Origin: Cyclobacteriaceae bacterium
GTDB lineage: Bacteria > Bacteroidota > Bacteroidia > Cytophagales > Cyclobacteriaceae
Assembly: GCA_015488485.1 (NCBI GenBank)
Contig: WFNR01000010.1
Coordinates: 1 to 42,047, forward strand
Direction: 5' to 3'
DNA: 42,047 nt
In this document: piece by piece, positions 37,642 through 42,047 of the stretch
Numbering within the stretch: position 1 is the stretch's first letter
How the letters are laid out: each line of letters opens with the position of its first letter
Translations under genes and position numbers: made by a program
The notes under the pieces: generated by a model
Seen by the model: the letters and a program-made list of their open reading frames with translations, nothing else
What the model was told of the DNA's origin: nothing
The model's database searches: none

Positions 37642-40600
37642 TTAATGGCCATCAATTATATGCAACCAGCCGGTACACGTCTCAGGCTGGTCTGTCAAGG
37701 TTACTTCATAATAATAGATACCGCTTGGCAAACCGGCCCCTTGCCAATCGTTGCGGTATTGCTTTTGCTCAAATACCAGCGCTCCCCAGCGGTTAAAGAT
37801 ACGCAGGGTTACCGGCTCAGGTGCGGTTATTTTAAAGACATCGTTGTAGCCATCCTGATTGCGGGTAATTACATTGGGGATATTTAATTTTACCACCCTT
37901 ACAGGTATCTCCAACACTTCGGTACAAGGACCGTTACGCAGGCTGGCACTGATTATGTAGTCGCCATCGGCTGCATAGGTATAGGTTGTATCCCAGGCTG
38001 TTACCTCACTATTACCGTCACCAAAATTCCATACCACTTCATCCAGGTTCTGTGACTCATTGACTATCCTGATCTGCCTGCTACCCTGGCAAAAACCCTC
38101 CCGGATAATCGTAAAATTTTCTTCAATCTGCGGTAAAACATTAACAGTAAGCGAATCGGTGTAGGAGCAACCGTTATCATTGAAAATCTGTACGGTATAA
38201 ACAGTAGTATCGGCCGGTGCAGCCAATGGAGCCGGTGCATAGGGATTACTCAGCCCTTGTGCTGGCGACCATAAATAGGTCTGTCCACCCGAAGCCAATA
38301 GTTGTACCGAGTCGCCCCGGCAGATAGTGGCATCGTTCGATATGAAAAAATCTACTTTAGAGACGGTAATAGTAGCGTAGGCAAAATCCTCCACCGTACA
38401 GGTATTGGGGTCATAAGCCCGCAACCGCACCGGATATACACCCGGTTCGTTATATATATGAACTACGGTATCTTTGGTGGTAACTGTGCGCACAGTACCA
38501 TCGCCAAAATCCCAATCATACAATTCACCTCCGGTACTCAAATTCTCAAAAGCCAGGCTTAACGGCACACAGCCTTTGTTCAACCCAGGAGTTGCCAGCG
38601 CCAGGTCGTTGGTGCGCAGGCGGGCCCGCAAGGAGGCCAGGTCGAACTTGAAAACGGCATTATTGCAGCCGCTGCTGCCGTTGGCTGTGGCATAGGCACC
38701 CTCGGTGGTAGGAAATGAGGAGTCGTTTTCCGGGCAACTGGCACAAACGGCATGATAAACAATACCCTGCTTGTCGAAACGACTGGTACCGCCATCTACA
38801 TGCACCAGAGAAGAAGAGCTGCCCAGATGGGTGGCATAGAGTAGTTCACTGGCATCATCCGACAACACCAGCATATAAAAGGACGAGCCATCGGTTTCTT
38901 GCTGCAGAGCGTCATCCGTAACGGGCAAACCGGTGGTGTTAAGGATAAAATGATGGCCATCGTTGTAGAAGGCAAAATTGCCCTGATTGCTGCCCCAGCC
39001 GGCCAGGTACAGGTTGGCGCAGTCATTTACCAAAAAGGCCGTAAGCGAGATGGCCGGTTCATTGCGGTTAGGTGGGTTGACGGTAGTTGAAAAAATCGTC
39101 TTGCTCAGCGAGCTGTTCAGCTTATGAATAAACTGGCCGCTATAGCCCGAGCGGTAAGCACCGGATGTGTAAAGATAGGGGCCGTTTGTCTGGCCGGCCA
39201 GATATACGCCATTGCTGGCATCCACATCAAGAAAAAAGACCTGGTCGTAGCCGGTAGTACCCACAAAGGTAGCCGCCAGCAGGCTATCACCCGATGACGA
39301 GATATGTGCCACCCAGCCGTCAACATTGCCGCCATACAAAGTGTCATAGGCCCCGCTGGTTACAGGAAAATCGGCACTAAGGGTGCCGCCTCCGACATAC
39401 AGGTTGTTGTAGCTGTCTGCTTTTACCGACAAGGCCACATCCGAACCGGAGCCACCCAGATAGGTACCCCAGAGCATCTGATCAAGAGCCGGGCTCATTT
39501 TCAATAAAAGACCGTCAAGCTCGCCCCCATTGTATGTAGTGTCCAGGCCGTTGGTAAGCGGAAAATCGCTGGAGGAAGTGCGTGAGGCAATGACAATATT
39601 GCCGTCATGGTCAACCAGAATGTCGCCCCGCGATTCATCGCCATAATTGCGGGCCAGTAGATCTTCCGGGGGTAGCCTACCGTCATCATTGCTGCCCCCC
39701 AGATAGGTAGAACCCAGCAACCGGCCGCCATCGGAACTCAGGCGTGCCACAAACAAATCAGTGCCAGAAGGCGTGGCAATACCCGGAAGCAAACCACCAT
39801 AGGTACCCCCGGCATAACTGGTATCATAGGCATTGGAAGTAACCGGAAAATCGTCCGAGCCGGTGATTCCCAGCACATACAGATCGCCATTGGGCGCCAC
39901 CACCAGACTTTGCGGTACATCATTTTTGCTACCACCCAGCAGCGTGGCGTACAATAAATTATTGCCGGCCGAATCGAACTTGAGCAAGGCGACATCCCAG
40001 CCCCCGGCTGCTGTGGTCTGGTAAGCCCCGGGCGTAGCGGGAAACTCACCCAGATAGACACCACTGCGGTATTGGTAAGAAATACCACCCGAATAGGCAT
40101 TGCCGGCCTCATCATAGGTAGCCGTATTACCCCAGTTGTCGGATGGCGACCCCGAGTAGGTGGAAAAAATAAGCAGCGGGTCAATTACCACCTGCTCTTC
40201 GGGCTCTACAGCTTCCAATTCGAATGACACAGTATTTTCCGTGAGCAAATAGCGTGTCTGAACCGGGCGCTGGCGATTGTCGCAGACAGCAAAACTGGCC
40301 GGTACCTGCTCGGCAAGCTGGCGGTAGGGTGTGCTGATAGCCAGGCGGTTTTCATGCAGGGCTATTTTCTCCGCACCCTTATATTTCATCTGTATGCAGG
40401 CCGGATTTGCCCCGGGCGACAGCAGTAGATCATATTTGACACCACGCTCTGTCATGGTCATGCGCAGGTCTATACCTTCATAAAGATTGTTCAGTTCCAC
40501 TTGCTTGTAGGCGCGTGCACCGGCTGCCCACCTGGTAGTATCTTTACCCACAAAAAAATTATACACCGTAGGCACAGGTATTTGTGCTGTGGCCTTTACC

Positions 40601-40902
40601 TGCGGGGCAGCATCCACAAAATTTACTTTCAGTGCATATTTGCGTATTTTCTCAGGCAACTGCACCGGGTGGTGATTGTGGCGGCCTTGCTGCAGAAGCT
40701 GCTGCTGTTGGGGATCGGTAAATGAATAAGTAAGGGTATGTTCTTCGACAAAGAGCATGCCGCCCGGCAATTCGGCTACATATTTTACCTGCTCCGGCCA
40801 TTGACCCTTGTTTTCTACAAAAAGTCCGACACCGGTAAATTGTGCCGCCACATTGCCTGTTGCCCCAAGTAGTACAAGGAATATGGCTAATCTTTTGATC
40901 AT
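37642..40902 (-). CDS. Type IX-secreted cell-surface protein with SBBP beta-propeller, PKD and CHU_C domains
   Basis: 1086 residues. A signal peptide 'MIKRLAIFLVLLGATGNVAA' is followed by an N-terminal DUF7948-like domain ('VENKGQWPEQVKYV'). Then about 240-750: SBBP beta-propeller repeats ('LLYATLLGGSKNDV', 'GSTYLGGSNDDG', 'WGTYLGGSGSDVAL', each with YLGGS-like strands). Two PKD-like domains follow ('LYDWDFGDGTVRT' and 'VVWNFGDGNSEVT'). The terminal CHU_C/gliding motility C-terminal domain ('NVITRNQDGYNDVFKI', 'FNRWGALVFEQKQY', 'SGIYYYEVTLTD') is the type IX sorting signal. Likely a secreted or surface-attached adhesive protein. Function beyond that is unknown. No gld/spr gene is adjacent; it is upstream of the HMG-CoA lyase gene. 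Confidence 0.9.
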   Translation of the reverse strand: MIKRLAIFLVLLGATGNVAAQFTGVGLFVENKGQWPEQVKYVAELPGGMLFVEEHTLTYSFTDPQQQQLLQQGRHNHHPVQLPEKIRKYALKVNFVDAAPQVKATAQIPVPTVYNFFVGKDTTRWAAGARAYKQVELNNLYEGIDLRMTMTERGVKYDLLLSPGANPACIQMKYKGAEKIALHENRLAISTPYRQLAEQVPASFAVCDNRQRPVQTRYLLTENTVSFELEAVEPEEQVVIDPLLIFSTYSGSPSDNWGNTATYDEAGNAYSGGISYQYRSGVYLGEFPATPGAYQTTAAGGWDVALLKFDSAGNNLLYATLLGGSKNDVPQSLVVAPNGDLYVLGITGSDDFPVTSNAYDTSYAGGTYGGLLPGIATPSGTDLFVARLSSDGGRLLGSTYLGGSNDDGRLPPEDLLARNYGDESRGDILVDHDGNIVIASRTSSSDFPLTNGLDTTYNGGELDGLLLKMSPALDQMLWGTYLGGSGSDVALSVKADSYNNLYVGGGTLSADFPVTSGAYDTLYGGNVDGWVAHISSSGDSLLAATFVGTTGYDQVFFLDVDASNGVYLAGQTNGPYLYTSGAYRSGYSGQFIHKLNSSLSKTIFSTTVNPPNRNEPAISLTAFLVNDCANLYLAGWGSNQGNFAFYNDGHHFILNTTGLPVTDDALQQETDGSSFYMLVLSDDASELLYATHLGSSSSLVHVDGGTSRFDKQGIVYHAVCASCPENDSSFPTTEGAYATANGSSGCNNAVFKFDLASLRARLRTNDLALATPGLNKGCVPLSLAFENLSTGGELYDWDFGDGTVRTVTTKDTVVHIYNEPGVYPVRLRAYDPNTCTVEDFAYATITVSKVDFFISNDATICRGDSVQLLASGGQTYLWSPAQGLSNPYAPAPLAAPADTTVYTVQIFNDNGCSYTDSLTVNVLPQIEENFTIIREGFCQGSRQIRIVNESQNLDEVVWNFGDGNSEVTAWDTTYTYAADGDYIISASLRNGPCTEVLEIPVRVVKLNIPNVITRNQDGYNDVFKITAPEPVTLRIFNRWGALVFEQKQYRNDWQGAGLPSGIYYYEVTLTDQPETCTGWLHIIDGH

Positions 40903-41074
40903 TACCTGGCTTACAATCCGCTCAGTTGCGTTATTATTTAAAACAACGCCCGGCAGTCTAAAGAGTTTGGTTTAGCAGAGACTAAATTCTGCTTTAATCT
41001 ACAAAACATCAAGTATCCGCCTTGTTATTTAGCCCAGGCAGGCCCTAAAACCATCGGTAAACGAATTGTGCCAG
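40903..41074. other. Short gap with weak dyads upstream of the CHU_C protein gene
   Basis: Contains AGCAGA-N8-TCTGCT (40974-40993) and GCGTT-N12-AACGC (40928-40949). No -7 box matching TAnnTTTG was found for the CHU_C gene, so its promoter is not clear. The dyads could be regulator sites; no terminator T-run on either side. Confidence 0.3.
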
Positions 41075-41677
41075 CTACTTGCAGTACTTATCCAGGCCCA
41101 GTTGTGCTTCTTCCACCCCAAGTTGCAACGCCTTACGAAAATCGGCACAGGCTGCCTTGATGCGCTTGGTATTGGCGCGTAAAATACCACGGTACAAATA
41201 AGCCTGGCCGTTCTGGGCGTTAGTACGGATAGCGTTGTTATAATCCTGCAGGGCTTCCTGCACTTTGCCCAACTTGGCATAAGCCTTACCGCGAAACATC
41301 AGTGCCTCGCTGTTTTGCGGATATTTTTTCACAATCTTGTTATATTGGTACAAAGCCCCTTCGTAGTCGCCATTTCTAAAACGAATATTACCCAGACTCA
41401 GCCTGGCCTGCACGTGGTCGGGGTCCAGCTTTAGTACCTGGTTAAAGCCTTCTACCGCTTTGGCTTCTATGCCCAGCTCTTCGTAGGCCCGGGCGCGGTT
41501 ATACAGAGCCACAACATTGCGCGGTTTGATTTGCAGTACTTTATCGTATTCGGCAATGGCTTTTTCATATTCACCAGCCAAAAAATAATTGTCAGCCAGT
41601 TCGTGCTTCTGCTCTACACAAGCCGTAAAAATCAACATGACGCTAAGCGTCAATCCAAAACGAAATGAATTATTCAC
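41075..41677 (-). CDS. TPR-repeat lipoprotein
   Basis: 200 residues. Signal peptide with lipobox 'IFTAC' (Cys20). Five TPR units follow: 'ADNYFLAGEYEKAIAEYDKV', 'VALYNRARAYEELGIEAKAV', 'ARLSLGNIRFRNGDYEGALY', 'EALMFRGKAYAKLGKVQEAL', 'AYLYRGILRANTKRIKAACA'. The C-terminal 'ADFRKALQLGVEEAQLGLDK' with a final Cys is common in Bacteroidota TPR proteins. Probably a scaffold or partner protein on the periplasmic side of a membrane. Role unknown. The start is 4 bp after the stop of the hydrolase gene, so the two form an operon. Confidence 0.88.
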   Translation of the reverse strand: MNNSFRFGLTLSVMLIFTACVEQKHELADNYFLAGEYEKAIAEYDKVLQIKPRNVVALYNRARAYEELGIEAKAVEGFNQVLKLDPDHVQARLSLGNIRFRNGDYEGALYQYNKIVKKYPQNSEALMFRGKAYAKLGKVQEALQDYNNAIRTNAQNGQAYLYRGILRANTKRIKAACADFRKALQLGVEEAQLGLDKYCK

Positions 41678-41681
41678 AGAG

Positions 41682-42047
41682 TTATTTTATTGAGTTTAAG
41701 AATTTTTCTACAGCCTGCCAATACATTCTTGAGTCGGGAAATTTACTCCACAAGGCACGCGAACCGTGATTGCCGGCTGTTTCGGGCAGGAACCAGGTTT
41801 TGTTTTCGGCAGGTATAGCCTCGTAAATCTGCCACCAGGCTTTTTTCTCGCCTTTGGCCGAGGTAATGAATACAGGTTTGGTAATATGGGCAGCCGCTTC
41901 GCTAATCCAGGTAGCCGACTTGCCCTGATTGCGAAAGTATTCTCCGGGTGAAAAAGCCAGCACGGCATCGATTTTGTCAGGGTTTTCTCCGGCATAGCGC
42001 AACACCAGTGCCGAAGAGTAAGAGCTACCCCAGATAATCAGCTTGCC
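41682..42047 (-). CDS. Alpha/beta-hydrolase, C-terminal part (truncated by window edge)
   Basis: The last about 121 residues are visible and the frame runs to the window end. Nucleophile elbow 'GSSYSSALV' (G-x-S-x-S) lies near the edge, a possible acid region in 'LAFSPGEYFRN', and the catalytic His in 'ETAGNHGSRALW'. Family: dienelactone hydrolase/serine-hydrolase-like; substrate not readable. The N-terminus is outside the window, so a signal peptide cannot be judged. Located 4 bp upstream of the TPR lipoprotein gene. Confidence 0.75.
   Translation of the reverse strand, partial: GKLIIWGSSYSSALVLRYAGENPDKIDAVLAFSPGEYFRNQGKSATWISEAAAHITKPVFITSAKGEKKAWWQIYEAIPAENKTWFLPETAGNHGSRALWSKFPDSRMYWQAVEKFLNSIK

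Overview
The window looks like a chromosomal segment of a Bacteroidota bacterium, probably of the Cytophagales type. The evidence is a TamL-type lipoprotein, a fused alpha-beta E1 2-oxoacid dehydrogenase, an HMG-CoA lyase of the 'ECPRDAMQG' type, a secreted SBBP/PKD protein ending in a CHU_C (type IX secretion) domain, and a TlpA-like thioredoxin lipoprotein. Just upstream of about a dozen starts there is a TAnnTTTG box, the -7 element of the Bacteroidota housekeeping sigma factor. I saw no prophage, plasmid, insertion sequence, CRISPR array, rRNA or tRNA. Almost all of the DNA is densely packed core and envelope genes. The exception is a 900-bp gene-free, repeat-rich island at 27112-28013.

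Layout: 1-2798 holds a truncated SpoU/TrmH rRNA methyltransferase divergent from tamL, with only 6 bp between start codons. 2801-6936 has the fused E1 enzyme, a PAP2 phosphatase, riboflavin synthase and an acyl-ACP thioesterase. 7170-9456 has a secreted START-domain protein and a SufS-like class V aminotransferase. 9453-11767 is a minus-strand operon, with ATGA overlaps between its first three genes, holding an LpxL-like acyltransferase, an AcpH-like ACP phosphodiesterase, a PH-like membrane protein and the fluoride channel CrcB. 11786-14196 has ilvE, a cobalamin adenosyltransferase and a LolD/MacB-type ABC ATPase. 14313-18092 has a 990-residue membrane-TPR protein of unknown function downstream of plsC.

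18345-23423 has a lipoprotein, a zinc-less MDR oxidoreductase, a tnaA-ric operon and an unknown secreted protein. 23455-27111 has dnaB, a LysE-family exporter and an unannotated kinase-like protein. After the repeat island come a TlpA/ResA lipoprotein and alaS. These are followed by two tandem membrane-anchored M23 peptidases, a MerR-dprA-DnaJ/TPR operon, an HMG-CoA lyase with the CHU_C protein upstream of it, a TPR lipoprotein and a truncated alpha/beta hydrolase.

Functional themes are envelope biogenesis (TamL, PAP2, acyltransferases, M23 peptidases, type IX cargo), branched-chain amino acid and leucine catabolism (IlvE, E1, HMG-CoA lyase, B12 adenosyltransferase, scattered rather than in one operon) and DNA metabolism (DnaB, DprA). 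The most interesting unexplained items are: a composite intergenic repeat (two 14-mers, then five 9-mers) found next to terminator hairpins at two separate convergent gene ends; the recently duplicated ~215-bp intergenic block; an orphan protein with a full aminoglycoside-phosphotransferase-like kinase signature; and the translationally coupled tnaA-ric pair, in which RIC has lost one cysteine of its CC motif.
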